A DNA stretch of 64,000 bases from CASPLG01 sp965120375 (GCA_965120375.1 CBCPMW010000013.1:1-64000); one strand, 5' to 3'. Positions 25,539 to 35,581 are shown, counted from the stretch's first letter. Numbers and translations: made by a program. The notes: a model not told the origin generated them from the letters alone.

Positions 25539-27884
25539 ATGAATGAAAATCTTAGAAACATGGAATTTGACAAAATATTAGAACTTTTGTCGAATGAAGC
25601 AAAAAGTCATCGTGCAAAAGAAAATCTTAAAAAAATTCTACCAATGAAAAATTTAGAAAAAGCTGAAAAATTGCTTGTGGAAACTTATGAAGCATATAAT
25701 CTTGCTGTAAGATTTTCTTTTCCACCGATTGATCGAATTCTCCAGATAGAGAATATAATCAAAAGGGTGTTAAATGGAGCTACTCTTTTGAGTTTTGAGT
25801 TTTTAATAATTCTTTCTACTCTTAAGTGCGTAAGAAAAATAAAAGAATGGAAGAATTCATGTGGGAATGTTGATTATAAAGTACTTGAAAAATTTGACGC
25901 AATTTCTGTAAATAACTATTTGGAAAAAAAAATTGAAAGCGTCATAATATCAGAAAATGAGATTGGTGACGATGCCTCTTACGAACTTTTTAATATTAGA
26001 AAAAAGATAAAAAATATTAATCAAAGGATACAAAATAGACTAGAAAAGATGATTAAATTGCCTAATTATAAAAAATATTTAACTGATTCAGTTATCACAG
26101 TTCGTTCCGGGAGATTTGTTATTCCAGTAAAGAAGGAACAGAAGTCAAAAGTAGAGGGTTTTGTACACGATGTTTCTAGCAGTGGCTCTACTCTTTTTAT
26201 TGAACCGGAGGGTGTGGTAAATGATAACAATATCATAAATGAACTAAGAGTACTTGAAAAAAAGGAAATAGAGAAGATACTTTTTAGTTTAACTAGAGAA
26301 GTTGAAAAGTTTTCTGAAAATATTATAAGTAACTATAAAAAAGTAATAGAAATAGATGAAATTTTTGCAAAAGCTTCTCTTGCTATAAAAATGGATGCAA
26401 TAAAACCGAATTTGAATGAAAATGGAGTTATAAATTTAAAAAAAGCTCGGCATCCTCTTATTCTCAAAGAAAAAGTGAAGCCAATTGACGTAAATCTTGG
26501 AATTGATTTTGATACACTTGTAATTACAGGAGCAAATACGGGAGGAAAAACAGCTTCCATAAAAACTATTGGTCTGATGTGCGCTATGGCGGCAAGTGGT
26601 ATGATGATTCCGGCTAAAGAGACAAGTCAAGTTTCAGTTTTTGACGAAATTTTTACTGAAATTGGAGATAAACAAAGTATACTGGGTTTTGAGTCTACTT
26701 TTTCATCACATATGAAAAATATTGTAAACATTGTAGAAAAAACTACAGATAAAACTTTAGTTCTAATTGACGAAATAGGTTCCGGAACAGACCCGGAGGA
26801 AGGGGCATCTCTTGCTATAGCAATAATAGATAGTTTGAGAAAAAAGAAAGCAAAACTTGCAGTCACAACACATTATAGTGAGCTTAAAGAATATGCTTTT
26901 TCAAAAGAAGGAGTTCAGTGTGCTAGTTGTGAATTCGATGCGGAAAAACTTAAACCTACATATAAAATTCTGATCGGAAGTGTTGGAAGTTCGAACGCAT
27001 TTTTTATATCGGAAAAATTAGGACTTAGTTTTGATATAATAAAAAGAGCTAAGGATATTTTGGGTAGCGAAAAAATGCGTATTCGTAATTTTTTTAATAG
27101 TTTTGACAAAAAACAAAAAGAGTTAAATGAAAAAATAGAAAATATAGAAAAACTTTATAATCAAGCGAAAATAGAAAAAGAAAATGCAGAAAAAGAAAGA
27201 AAAAAACTCGAAAATGAATGTGATAATATTTTAAATGAAGCTAGATTTAAGGCAAAATTTATACTTGATGAAACAAAACATGAGTTAGAAAAACTACTAA
27301 AATCCATAAGTGATTCTAAAAAACAAATGAAAGATCTTTCTGCTGAAAATCGGCACAAAATAAAAGAAAAACTGAATTATATAGAAAATATTGTAGATCC
27401 GATAGAAAATAAAAGTAAGAATAAGAACTATAGTAACCAAAAATTTAAACAAGGAGACAAAGTTTTTGTAATTAGTTTTGGAAAAGAAGGAATAGTTTGT
27501 TCCGATGAAGATTCATCCGGAAATTTTATGATAATGATAGGTAAACTAAAGGTTAGACTTAATAAATCTGATTTAAAGTTATGTAATAAAGAACAAAGGA
27601 TTAGTAAAATAAATACTTTTAAGAGAAATTTTGACAAAAAAGTTTCAATGGAGATAGACTTAAGAGGAAAGAATTTGGTAGAATCTATACAAGAACTTGA
27701 AATTTTTATAGATAGCTCTTTTCTTTCAAGGATAAAAAAAGTTACCATTATACATGGAAAAGGTAGTGGAGTACTTAGAAAAGGTATTCATGATTTTTTG
27801 AAAAATAACAAACATGTTAAAAGTTTTAGACTTGGGGAATTTAATGAAGGTGGTACAGGAGTAACGATTGTATGTTTGATTTAG
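25539..27884 (+). CDS. mutS2: Endonuclease MutS2
   Basis: 781 residues: clamp and lever helices, then the ATPase domain with a Walker A TGANTGGKT (about residue 330; most relatives have Pro where this has Ala), LIDEIGSGTDPEEG and TTHYSELKEYA, a long Lys/Glu coiled coil (about 500-610), a KOW-like segment, and a C-terminal Smr nuclease domain (DLRG, HGKGSGVLRKG, about 700-781). MutS2 limits homologous recombination, and in Bacillus it senses collided ribosomes. It follows recO by 29 bases with GAGGGG before the ATG. Confidence 0.93.
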   Translation: MNENLRNMEFDKILELLSNEAKSHRAKENLKKILPMKNLEKAEKLLVETYEAYNLAVRFSFPPIDRILQIENIIKRVLNGATLLSFEFLIILSTLKCVRKIKEWKNSCGNVDYKVLEKFDAISVNNYLEKKIESVIISENEIGDDASYELFNIRKKIKNINQRIQNRLEKMIKLPNYKKYLTDSVITVRSGRFVIPVKKEQKSKVEGFVHDVSSSGSTLFIEPEGVVNDNNIINELRVLEKKEIEKILFSLTREVEKFSENIISNYKKVIEIDEIFAKASLAIKMDAIKPNLNENGVINLKKARHPLILKEKVKPIDVNLGIDFDTLVITGANTGGKTASIKTIGLMCAMAASGMMIPAKETSQVSVFDEIFTEIGDKQSILGFESTFSSHMKNIVNIVEKTTDKTLVLIDEIGSGTDPEEGASLAIAIIDSLRKKKAKLAVTTHYSELKEYAFSKEGVQCASCEFDAEKLKPTYKILIGSVGSSNAFFISEKLGLSFDIIKRAKDILGSEKMRIRNFFNSFDKKQKELNEKIENIEKLYNQAKIEKENAEKERKKLENECDNILNEARFKAKFILDETKHELEKLLKSISDSKKQMKDLSAENRHKIKEKLNYIENIVDPIENKSKNKNYSNQKFKQGDKVFVISFGKEGIVCSDEDSSGNFMIMIGKLKVRLNKSDLKLCNKEQRISKINTFKRNFDKKVSMEIDLRGKNLVESIQELEIFIDSSFLSRIKKVTIIHGKGSGVLRKGIHDFLKNNKHVKSFRLGEFNEGGTGVTIVCLI

Positions 27885-28453
27885 AAAACAAATTAAAAAG
27901 GGTAAAAAAAGTTAGAAAAAGTGGCAAAATAGCTCTTGGAGCAGTGATAACCTGCCTGTGCACGGTTTTAAATGTGCTAGCGACAATAATACCAGCTGCC
28001 GGTTATGTTTTTCCGGCATCAGCTGGAATATTTGCACTAATTCCAGTTTTTGAGTCAAGCTTTGAACTCGGATATATGGTTTATTTTTCGACGTCATTTT
28101 TGTCGCTTTTGCTTTGTATAAATAAGTTTTCAGTTTTAAATTTTGTAATGTTTTTTGGATTTTACCCAATAATTAGACTAAAAATAAAAAGCATGAACTT
28201 TATTGCTGAAATTTTTAAATTTTTTATCAATATTTTTGTTTTTAACTTTTCAATGATTTTAAAATTTGTTATGGAGATTTACATTTTTTCGATACCAGAA
28301 GAATCGCTTTATTTTTACGAAATTTACTGGCCCTATATCCTATTAGCTATTGCAAATGTTGTATTTTTAATGTATAATAGGTGCATAGATAAGTTTATAC
28401 TATTTTATTTTTATTTTTTGCAGGAAAAGTTAAAAAAGTCTTTGAAACTCTGA
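27872..28453 (+). CDS. Membrane protein of unknown function
   Basis: A 193-residue, basic-start protein with about five to six hydrophobic helices. The ATG lies inside the last codons of mutS2 (13-base overlap), preceded by AGGAG ten bases upstream, so it is translated together with mutS2. The LGAVITCLCTVLNVLATIIP start and the PASAGIFALIPVF loop vaguely recall ECF S-components, but I would not assign a substrate. It precedes metG by 35 bases. Confidence 0.7.
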   Translation: MFDLENKLKRVKKVRKSGKIALGAVITCLCTVLNVLATIIPAAGYVFPASAGIFALIPVFESSFELGYMVYFSTSFLSLLLCINKFSVLNFVMFFGFYPIIRLKIKSMNFIAEIFKFFINIFVFNFSMILKFVMEIYIFSIPEESLYFYEIYWPYILLAIANVVFLMYNRCIDKFILFYFYFLQEKLKKSLKL

Positions 28454-28488
28454 TTTTATAAATTTATAGGTTTGAAAGGTGAAAAATT

Positions 28489-30429
28489 ATGAATAACAAG
28501 CAAAAATACTATATAACTACTCCTATTTATTATCCGTCTGGCAAGGCTCATCTTGGTCACAGCTATAGTACAGTGGCAGCTGATGTTATGGCAAGATATA
28601 AAAGACTTCAGGGTTTTGATGTTATGTTTTTAACTGGAACTGATGAACATGGTCAAAAGATAGCAGTTAATGCACAGAAAGAGGGAGTAAGCCCTAAAAA
28701 ATATGTAGACAAAATAGTTGGAGATTTTAAGAGTTTGTGGAAAACTTTGGGTATATCCAATGATAAATTCATAAGAACAACAGATGAGTACCACAAAGAA
28801 GCTGTGAGAAAAATTTTTAAAGCTCTTTATGAAAAGGAGGAAATATACAAAGGTAAATACAAGGGATGGTACTGTAGACCCTGTGAATCCTTTTTTACCG
28901 ACTCTCAAATAATTGAAGGAAAATGTCCAGATTGCAATCGGGATGTTGAGTGGACTGAAGAGGAATCGTATTTTTTTAAACTTTCCAAGTATGCAGATAA
29001 ATTGATTGAACTTTATAAGAAAAATCCAGAATTTATTCAGCCGGAATCTAGAAAAAATGAAATGATAAAGTTTATAGAGCAAGGGCTTGACGATTTATGT
29101 GTGAGCAGAACGAGCCTTAATTGGGGGATTAGCGTAGATTTTGACGAAAATCACGTGGTTTATGTGTGGCTTGACGCCCTTACAAATTATATTACGGCTA
29201 TGGGGTATGGATCTAGTGACGATTCTTATTACAAAAAATACTGGCCGGCGGATGTCCACTTTGTAGGTAAAGAAATTGTCAGGTTTCACGCAGTTATTTG
29301 GCCTGCAATTTTAATGGCTCTGGATTTACCACTTCCAAGTAAAATATATGGACATGGCTGGCTTCTTTTTGGTAGTGGTGAAAAGATGTCTAAATCTCGC
29401 GGAAATGTGGTTGATCCGATCATTCTGTGTGATAGATACGGGACAGATGCCGTAAGATATTTTTTAATGCGGGATATTCCCTTTGGAACAGATGGATTTT
29501 TTACGAACGAAGCTTTAATTAACAGGATTAATTTCGATTTAGCTAATGATCTAGGCAATTTGCTTTCTAGAACTGTAGCAATGGTAGAGAAATATTTTGA
29601 CGGTACGCTTATTGAAGAAAAAAAAGAAGGGAATTTAGATATTGAACTCAGGAGCATTGCACGCACTACAGTTGGAGATTACGAAAATAATATGGATAAA
29701 TTTAAATTTTCGTCGGCTCTTTCGAAAGTTTGGCTTTTGGTATCGAGATGTAACAAATATATAGATGAGACTATGCCGTGGGAACTTGGAAAAACTCCTG
29801 AAAATAGAGATCGACTCGCATCGGTACTTTATAATCTTTGTGAATGTCTTAGAATAATTTCAGTTCTTTTAGAACCTTTTATGCCACAAACTTCTAATGA
29901 AATAAAGCATCAAATTGGGGCAGATTCTAGTATGTGTAGTTGGAAACTTGTCCGTGAATGGGAGGTGCTTCCACAGGAACTAAAAGTTTTTAAAGGTGCA
30001 CCGCTTTTCCCAAGAATAGATGTAGATAAAGAAATAAAAGAGCTAGAGAAAATCTTAAATTCTTCAGATGATCCTAATTCAGAGGGTAGTCAACAAAATA
30101 ATTTGGTAACATATATTGACATAGAAGATTTTGCAAAAGTTAAGCTTATTGCAGCAAAAATTCAAGAATGTGAACCTGTAAAAAAATCTAAAAATCTTTT
30201 AAAACTCATGCTAAATGACGGAGAAAATATACGCACTGTTGTTTCAGGAATATCAAAATATTATAATCCTAGCGATTTAATAGGTCGCAGTGTGATTTTA
30301 GTTTCAAATTTAAAATCAGCTAAATTATGTGGTGTGGAAAGTAGTGGGATGATTTTAGCTGCAGACTGCAAAAACGGGGTAAAGGTCGTGTTTGTTGATG
30401 ATTTACCTCCAGGCAGTAAAATAAGGTAG
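28489..30429 (+). CDS. metG: Methionine--tRNA ligase
   Basis: Class I synthetase charging tRNA-Met. The HIGH-type motif reads HLGH (within GKAHLGHSYS, residues 18-27); the KMSKS loop is EKMSKSRGN (about 300). A single knuckle CRPC...CPDC marks a zinc site typical of one MetRS subgroup. A C-terminal tRNA-binding EMAP/OB domain (from about 541, DFAKVKLIAAKI) is present. 646 residues is standard for Firmicutes. No T-box leader is visible in the 35 bases before the start. tatD follows closely. Confidence 0.95.
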   Translation: MNNKQKYYITTPIYYPSGKAHLGHSYSTVAADVMARYKRLQGFDVMFLTGTDEHGQKIAVNAQKEGVSPKKYVDKIVGDFKSLWKTLGISNDKFIRTTDEYHKEAVRKIFKALYEKEEIYKGKYKGWYCRPCESFFTDSQIIEGKCPDCNRDVEWTEEESYFFKLSKYADKLIELYKKNPEFIQPESRKNEMIKFIEQGLDDLCVSRTSLNWGISVDFDENHVVYVWLDALTNYITAMGYGSSDDSYYKKYWPADVHFVGKEIVRFHAVIWPAILMALDLPLPSKIYGHGWLLFGSGEKMSKSRGNVVDPIILCDRYGTDAVRYFLMRDIPFGTDGFFTNEALINRINFDLANDLGNLLSRTVAMVEKYFDGTLIEEKKEGNLDIELRSIARTTVGDYENNMDKFKFSSALSKVWLLVSRCNKYIDETMPWELGKTPENRDRLASVLYNLCECLRIISVLLEPFMPQTSNEIKHQIGADSSMCSWKLVREWEVLPQELKVFKGAPLFPRIDVDKEIKELEKILNSSDDPNSEGSQQNNLVTYIDIEDFAKVKLIAAKIQECEPVKKSKNLLKLMLNDGENIRTVVSGISKYYNPSDLIGRSVILVSNLKSAKLCGVESSGMILAADCKNGVKVVFVDDLPPGSKIR

Positions 30430-30451
30430 ACGGTAAGGGGATATGTGTAAT

Positions 30452-31222
30452 ATGATATTTGACTCCCATGCCCATTACGATGATAAGGCGTTTGACGATG
30501 ATAGGGAAGAGATTTTAGGCTCTTACTTAAAGGAATCTGGTGTTTTTGCGGTCGTAAATGCAGGTGTAAGTATAGAAAGTTCTAGAAAATCTATATATCT
30601 TGCCGAAAAATATCCGTATATTTTTGCATCTGTCGGAATTCACCCCGAACACGCGTCAGAATTTAATTTTGCAGATCTAGAAGTTTTGAAGGATTTATCG
30701 AAAAATGAGAGAGTAGTTGCTATAGGGGAAATAGGTCTTGATTATCACTACGAAGGATATGATAAAGATAAACAAAGGGAACTTTTCGAAAAACAAGTTA
30801 TTATTGCGAATGAATTATCTTTGCCAGTTGTTATTCATGATAGGGAAGCTCATGTTGACACTCTTGATATACTTAAAAAATACAAACCAAAAGGCGTAGT
30901 GCATTGTTTTTCTGGAAGTTTTGAGATGGCAGAAGAAATAATAAAACTCGGAATGTTTTTAGGAATAGGTGGAGTTGTGACTTTTAAAAATGCAAAAAAA
31001 CTTGTAAAAGTTGTAGAAAAAGTTTCACTTGATTCCATTTTACTTGAAACTGATGCTCCGTATTTAGCCCCTGAACCGTTTCGTGGGAAAAGATGTGATT
31101 CGTCATATATAAAGTTTATAGCAGAAAAAATTGCAAGCATAAAAGAAGAGCCTTTTGATGAAATTTTGCAGAAAACGAAATTGAATGCCGTAAAACTTTT
31201 TGGTCTGGAGGGTGTCTTTTGA
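30452..31222 (+). CDS. tatD: TatD-family metal-dependent DNase
   Basis: TIM-barrel hydrolase with the metal site DSHAHYDD at residues 4-11, GEIGLDYHYEG, PVVIHDREAH, VVHCFSGS and ETDAPYLAP. Such proteins act as 3'-5' DNases or deacylases in repair. I moved the start to ATG 30452 (256 residues): AAGGGG is 11 bases upstream, and the earlier ATG at 30443 is only two bases from it. Its TGA overlaps the TTG of ispF, and the metG-tatD order is common in Firmicutes. Confidence 0.9.
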   Translation: MIFDSHAHYDDKAFDDDREEILGSYLKESGVFAVVNAGVSIESSRKSIYLAEKYPYIFASVGIHPEHASEFNFADLEVLKDLSKNERVVAIGEIGLDYHYEGYDKDKQRELFEKQVIIANELSLPVVIHDREAHVDTLDILKKYKPKGVVHCFSGSFEMAEEIIKLGMFLGIGGVVTFKNAKKLVKVVEKVSLDSILLETDAPYLAPEPFRGKRCDSSYIKFIAEKIASIKEEPFDEILQKTKLNAVKLFGLEGVF

Positions 31223-31692
31223 GGATTGGTCATGGCTACGATGTTCATAAATTGGAAAAAGATAGGGAGCTTATACTTGGAGGAGTTAAAATTGATTATG
31301 AATTCGGACTTTTAGGACACTCTGATGCTGATGTGCTTGTTCACGCTGTTATGGATTCAATTTTAGGAGCAGCAAAAATGGGGAATATTGGGAAGTTGTT
31401 TCCGGATGATGATCTTAGGTATAAAGACGAAAGTAGCCTAGTTTTGCTGAAAAAGGTCTGTCAAATAGTAAATGAAAAATCTTATAAAATTGTGAATATA
31501 GATAGTACAGTTATAGCACAAAAGCCCAAATTGAGTTTGTATTTAAACGAGATGGAAAAAAATATAGCAAAGGTTTGTAAAATAGACGAAAATATGGTAA
31601 GTGTTAAAGCAACAACGGAAGAAGGATTAGGCTTTACGGGAAAATGCGAAGGAGTAGCTGCGCACGCAGTTTGCTTGATAGATTTGATATAG
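31219..31692 (+). CDS. ispF: 2-C-methyl-D-erythritol 2,4-cyclodiphosphate synthase
   Basis: Fifth enzyme of the MEP isoprenoid pathway. GYDVHKL (Asp8, His10) and VHAVMDSILGA (His42) provide the zinc site; TTEEGLGFTGKCEG is the conserved C-terminal loop. The TTG start overlaps the tatD stop as TTGA, and GGAGG lies about seven bases upstream inside tatD, so the two are coupled. 157 residues is normal. No other MEP gene lies in the window. Confidence 0.94.
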   Translation: MRIGHGYDVHKLEKDRELILGGVKIDYEFGLLGHSDADVLVHAVMDSILGAAKMGNIGKLFPDDDLRYKDESSLVLLKKVCQIVNEKSYKIVNIDSTVIAQKPKLSLYLNEMEKNIAKVCKIDENMVSVKATTEEGLGFTGKCEGVAAHAVCLIDLI

Positions 31693-31709
31693 ATAATGAA
31701 GTGATATTT

Positions 31710-32174
31710 ATGGTTTTTATTTTGAGCAAATTGAGGAAATCAAGAAAAACGCTTTCTGTTATGGAGTCTTGTACTGGAGGGGAGATATGTAGCGAGATTA
31801 CAAATGTGAATGGGGCGTCAGATGTATTTAAATGCGGGGTTGTTGCGTATTCTAATGAATATAAAATAAAATTTGGAGTAAAGCCTGAAGCGATAGATAG
31901 ATTTGGTGTATATAGTTTTGAGACGGTGTTTCAGATGGGAAAATGTATATCGGAGTTTACTAATTCAGATTATGGGCTTTCTGTTTCAGGTAAACTTAAT
32001 TTTAAAGATTCGGAAAACCCCGAAGGGGAGGATAATTTGGTGCATATAGGATTCTTTGATTCTAAAAATAATAAATTTTTCTATAAAAAAGTTAGAGTTT
32101 ACTACGGGACAAAACGGCAAAATAAAGAAACTATCAAAAGGGAAATTATAAGGTTTTTAAAAAAAATCCTATAA
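31710..32174 (+). CDS. CinA C-terminal-domain protein (PncC-like nicotinamide-nucleotide amidase)
   Basis: A 154-residue stand-alone CinA C-terminal domain. MESCTGGEICSEITNVNGASDVF and CGVVAYSNEYKIKFGV (here described in two parts) and GLSVSGKL correspond to the PncC fold, which deamidates NMN to nicotinic acid mononucleotide. Enzyme activity is inferred from family. ATG 31710 is chosen because the longer reading from 31644 overlaps ispF and lacks a ribosome site. Last gene of the metG-tatD-ispF group. Confidence 0.82.
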   Translation: MVFILSKLRKSRKTLSVMESCTGGEICSEITNVNGASDVFKCGVVAYSNEYKIKFGVKPEAIDRFGVYSFETVFQMGKCISEFTNSDYGLSVSGKLNFKDSENPEGEDNLVHIGFFDSKNNKFFYKKVRVYYGTKRQNKETIKREIIRFLKKIL

Positions 32175-32211
32175 GTATGGTAAATATTTAAAATATGAAA
32201 AATGATAAAGA

Positions 32212-32240
32212 TTGACAAAAAAATGATAAGCTTGTAAAGT
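32212..32240 (+). promoter_or_regulatory. Sigma-A promoter for azlCD
   Basis: TTGACA (32212-32217) and TAAAGT (32235-32240) with a 17-base spacer, 45 bases before the azlC GTG. Confidence 0.75.
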
Positions 32241-32284
32241 ATTTGTATATGGTGTTTACACGAATTTTTGTGGAGGGATTTAAG

Positions 32285-33019
32285 GTGAGCGATATTGCGG
32301 TTAAAGAAGAGAACGGTTTTATAAAAGGTTTAAAAGATGGTGTACCAATTAGTTTAGGTTATTTCCCGGTTGCGTTCGCGTTTGCAGTTGCTGCAACTAA
32401 GTTGGGGTTTCCTATTTGGCTTGCTGAACTTATGGATGCTTTAGTTTATACAGGTTCTGGTCAGTTTGCGGTTTTAAACCTTATTCAAGGCGGGGAAACA
32501 GCGCTGTTTATGTATGCGCTTACTATTTTTGCTATAAACTGTAGGTACATACTTTTGTCTTTGGCACTTTCACAGAGGCTGGACCCGAGCGTTGGGGTAC
32601 TCCAGAGGATGGTTTTTGGATTTTTTAATACAGATGAAATATTTGCAGTTGCAACCCAAGGAAAAGGAAAGTTGAAAGCCCCTTACTTGTTCGGTGTGGC
32701 AACAGCACCGTATATTGGTTGGGCTATTGGAAGTTTAATTGGGTGTTTGTTTACTGATATGATGCCTGTTTCTGTGAGCATGGCTATGGGGATTATTTTG
32801 TATGCGATGTTTATAGCGATAATTGTTCCGGCTGTTAAGAATTCTAGACCAGTTTTATGGATAGTTTTGATTTCTATAGTGCTAAGTTTTGTTATGGAGT
32901 GTAACCCGTTTGTAAGAAAGTTCCTTTCTGCAGGATGGATTATAATAATTTGTGCATTTGTTTCATCACTTATAGGGGCGGTATTGTTTCCAATTAGCGA
33001 TGAGGAGGAAATAGAGTAA
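32285..33019 (+). CDS. azlC: AzlC-family branched-chain amino-acid exporter, large subunit
   Basis: A 244-residue membrane protein with the AzlC marks GLKDGVPISLGYFPVAFAFA, TGSGQFAVLNLI, INCRYILLSLALSQRLDPS and FFNTDEIFAVAT. AzlC with AzlD exports branched-chain amino acids or analogues. GTG 32285 follows GGAGGG by seven bases; the reading frame extends further upstream but without a ribosome site. The azlD ATG overlaps the last base of its stop. Confidence 0.9.
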   Translation: MSDIAVKEENGFIKGLKDGVPISLGYFPVAFAFAVAATKLGFPIWLAELMDALVYTGSGQFAVLNLIQGGETALFMYALTIFAINCRYILLSLALSQRLDPSVGVLQRMVFGFFNTDEIFAVATQGKGKLKAPYLFGVATAPYIGWAIGSLIGCLFTDMMPVSVSMAMGIILYAMFIAIIVPAVKNSRPVLWIVLISIVLSFVMECNPFVRKFLSAGWIIIICAFVSSLIGAVLFPISDEEEIE

Positions 33020-33342
33020 TGAACTACCAGAAAGTAATAATTATAATTTTGATTGCAGCAGTAGTAATGTATGCAATGAGAGTATTGCCACTTGTTTTTT
33101 GTAAAGGCAAAATAAAAAATAGGTTTTTACAGTCTTTCTTATCATATATCCCGTACGCAGTTTTGACTTCAATGACGATTCCAGAAGTCTTTAGTTCAAC
33201 ATCTAATGCATTTTCAGCAAGTGTTGGGGTTTTGGTGGCTATAGTGTTAGCTTATTTCGGGCAGGGGCTTTTGGTAGTTGCGTTGTCTTCCACTATTGTG
33301 GTTTTCTTAGTTGAGCAGATTATGAATATGGTAAAATTTTAG
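33019..33342 (+). CDS. azlD: AzlD-family branched-chain amino-acid exporter, small subunit
   Basis: A 107-residue protein of four hydrophobic helices with MYAMRVLPLVFCKGKIKNRF and LSYIPYAVLTSMTIPEVF, typical of AzlD. Its ATG shares a base with the azlC stop (TAATG) and GAGGAGG lies in the end of azlC, so subunits are made in step. No regulator (AzlB/Lrp) gene is adjacent. Confidence 0.88.
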   Translation: MNYQKVIIIILIAAVVMYAMRVLPLVFCKGKIKNRFLQSFLSYIPYAVLTSMTIPEVFSSTSNAFSASVGVLVAIVLAYFGQGLLVVALSSTIVVFLVEQIMNMVKF

Positions 33343-33454
33343 TAGTTATTGGGATAAATATTAGTCTTTATAGCCTAATTCTTGTTGTGGTTTCACATAA
33401 TCACGCAATTGTTAGGTTTAAATTTTGCATATATCAATAAATTAAATAAAAAAT

Positions 33455-33483
33455 TTGACATATTAAGAATTAATATATATAAT
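33455..33483 (+). promoter_or_regulatory. Consensus sigma-A promoter for the topoisomerase genes
   Basis: TTGACA (33455-33460) and TATAAT (33478-33483), spacer 17 bases. The leader to the ATG at 33579 is about 90 bases. A 60-codon frame across this promoter (33382-33564) is not considered a gene. Confidence 0.85.
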
Positions 33484-33578
33484 AGCACAGTAAAGATGGT
33501 TGAAAACTTAGCATTTTTGTTATTGTTAATTAATATAAAGAGTTTAGGTTGTGGTTTGCTTTGATGGGAGTGATTTAG

Positions 33579-35555
33579 ATGCAGAAAAACTATGGAAATG
33601 AAAGCATATCATCGCTTAAAGGTGCAGATAGAGTTAGAAAGCGTCCGGCTGTTATATTTGGTTCTGATGGAATAGAAGGATGTCAGCATTCGGTTTTTGA
33701 AATTATATCAAATTCTATAGACGAAGCAAGAGAGGGCTATGGTAACTGTATAACTGTAACAAAGTATGAAGATAATTCTATAGAGATTGAAGATTCTGGA
33801 AGAGGAATTCCAGTTGATTTTAATAAAAACGAAAATAGATATAATTGGGAACTTTTGTTTTGTGAACTTTATGCCGGAGGGAAATATAATAATCAAGAGT
33901 CTCAAAATTACGAATATTCTTTAGGACTTAATGGTTTGGGTCTTTGCTCGACTCAATACGCCTCTGAATATATGGATGTTGTTATAAAAAGGGATGGGCT
34001 TAAATATAGTTTACATTTTGAAAAAGGTAAGAATATAGGCGGACTCAAAAAAGAAAATTGCACGGAAAAAACTACAGGAACAAAAATAAGGTGGAAACCT
34101 GATATTGAAGTTTTTACAGATATAGATATCCCGGAAGAATATTTTGTTGATATGATAAAAAGACAATCGGTAGTAAATGCCGGGTTAAAATTTATTTTTA
34201 GAATAGAAGAAAACGGGAATTTTAAAGAGAGTGAGTTTACTTATGAAAATGGTATTGTAGATTATGTAAAAGAAATTGTAAATGAGACTTCTCTGACATC
34301 TGTGCAAAGTTGGCAGTCTGAGAAAATTGTAAGAGATAGGGAAGATAAACCGGAATACAAAACTAAAATTGAAGTTGCACTTTCGTTTTCTAATAAAATT
34401 AGTTTAGCTGAATATTATCATAATTCTAGCTGGCTCGAACATGGAGGAGCGCCAGAAAAAGCTGTAAGGAACGCTTTTGTTTCCAAAATAGATTCACACA
34501 TAAGAAGAATAGGAAAATATAATAAAAATGAAAGTAAAATAACTTTTGCGGATATAGAGGATTGCTTAGTAATTGTAATTTCTTCGTTTTCAAGTGTTAC
34601 TTCGTATGAAAATCAAACAAAAAAATCAATAACAAATAAAGGAATCCAGGAAGCCATAACAGAAATGTTAAAACATTTTTTAGAAGTTTATTTTATAGAA
34701 AATCCACTAGATGCTGACAAGATTTGCAATCAAATACTTGTTAATAAAAGAAGTAGAGAAGACGCTGAAAAAACTAGGTTAAATCTTAGAAAGAAATTAA
34801 CTGGGAATATGGATATGACGAGCAGAATTGCAAAATTTGTAGATTGCAGAAGTAAAGATTACACTATGCGTGAACTTTTTATAGTCGAGGGAGATTCTGC
34901 TCTAGGAGCTTGTAAACAAGCTAGAGATCCGAATTTTCAGGCAATAATTCCAATAAGAGGGAAAATTCTTAACTGCCTTAAGTCTGACTACAGTAAAATA
35001 TTTAAAAATGATATTATTGTAGATTTGATAAAAGTTTTAGGTTGTGGTGTAGAAGTAAAATCTCCTAAAATAGGGAAAGATATGTTGTCGTTTGATATAA
35101 ATCTTCTAAGATGGAGTAAAGTTATTCTTTGTACGGATGCTGACGTTGACGGTTTTCAAATTAGAACTCTTTTACTTACAATGCTCTATAGACTTACTCC
35201 TTCTCTTATTAAGGAGGGAAAAGTATTTATTGCCGAGTCACCTCTTTACGAGATAAACACTAAAAATGAAACCTATTTTGCGTACAATGAAGAAGAAAAA
35301 GAGAAGTTTTTAAGTAAAATAGGAAATGAAAAATATACGATTCAAAGATCAAAAGGTCTTGGTGAAAATGAACCAGATATGATGAGTTTAACTACTATGA
35401 ATCCTGAAACTAGACGTCTTATAAAAGTAATGCCAGAAGATGCAAGAAAAACAGCTAAAATATTTGATATTTTACTCGGTGATGATTTATCTGGCAGAAA
35501 AAAATATATAGTAGAAAAGGGACATTTGTATTTAGCTTCTGCAGATGTGAGTTAA
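33579..35555 (+). CDS. Type IIA DNA topoisomerase subunit B (ParE/GyrB-like)
   Basis: 658 residues with a GHKL ATPase (EIISNSIDEA, EDSGRGIP, GLNGLGL), a transducer domain with QTK loop (YENQTKKSITN), and a Toprim domain with EGDSA (about 437) and DADVDGFQI. Most relatives have DGxHI; here His is replaced by Gln, and the Gly loop has Asn where His is usual. The RSKGLGE segment is intact. It pairs with the subunit A gene 26 bases downstream. Whether it is topoisomerase IV or a second gyrase-like enzyme cannot be told; a topo IV of the clostridial divergent type is my best guess. Confidence 0.85.
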   Translation: MQKNYGNESISSLKGADRVRKRPAVIFGSDGIEGCQHSVFEIISNSIDEAREGYGNCITVTKYEDNSIEIEDSGRGIPVDFNKNENRYNWELLFCELYAGGKYNNQESQNYEYSLGLNGLGLCSTQYASEYMDVVIKRDGLKYSLHFEKGKNIGGLKKENCTEKTTGTKIRWKPDIEVFTDIDIPEEYFVDMIKRQSVVNAGLKFIFRIEENGNFKESEFTYENGIVDYVKEIVNETSLTSVQSWQSEKIVRDREDKPEYKTKIEVALSFSNKISLAEYYHNSSWLEHGGAPEKAVRNAFVSKIDSHIRRIGKYNKNESKITFADIEDCLVIVISSFSSVTSYENQTKKSITNKGIQEAITEMLKHFLEVYFIENPLDADKICNQILVNKRSREDAEKTRLNLRKKLTGNMDMTSRIAKFVDCRSKDYTMRELFIVEGDSALGACKQARDPNFQAIIPIRGKILNCLKSDYSKIFKNDIIVDLIKVLGCGVEVKSPKIGKDMLSFDINLLRWSKVILCTDADVDGFQIRTLLLTMLYRLTPSLIKEGKVFIAESPLYEINTKNETYFAYNEEEKEKFLSKIGNEKYTIQRSKGLGENEPDMMSLTTMNPETRRLIKVMPEDARKTAKIFDILLGDDLSGRKKYIVEKGHLYLASADVS

Positions 35556-35581
35556 AATCAAGAAAAAAGAGGTGATTTTAG

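Noticed and set aside
33382..33564. 60-codon plus-strand ORF before the topoisomerase genes
   Set aside because: It spans a consensus promoter and lacks a ribosome site.
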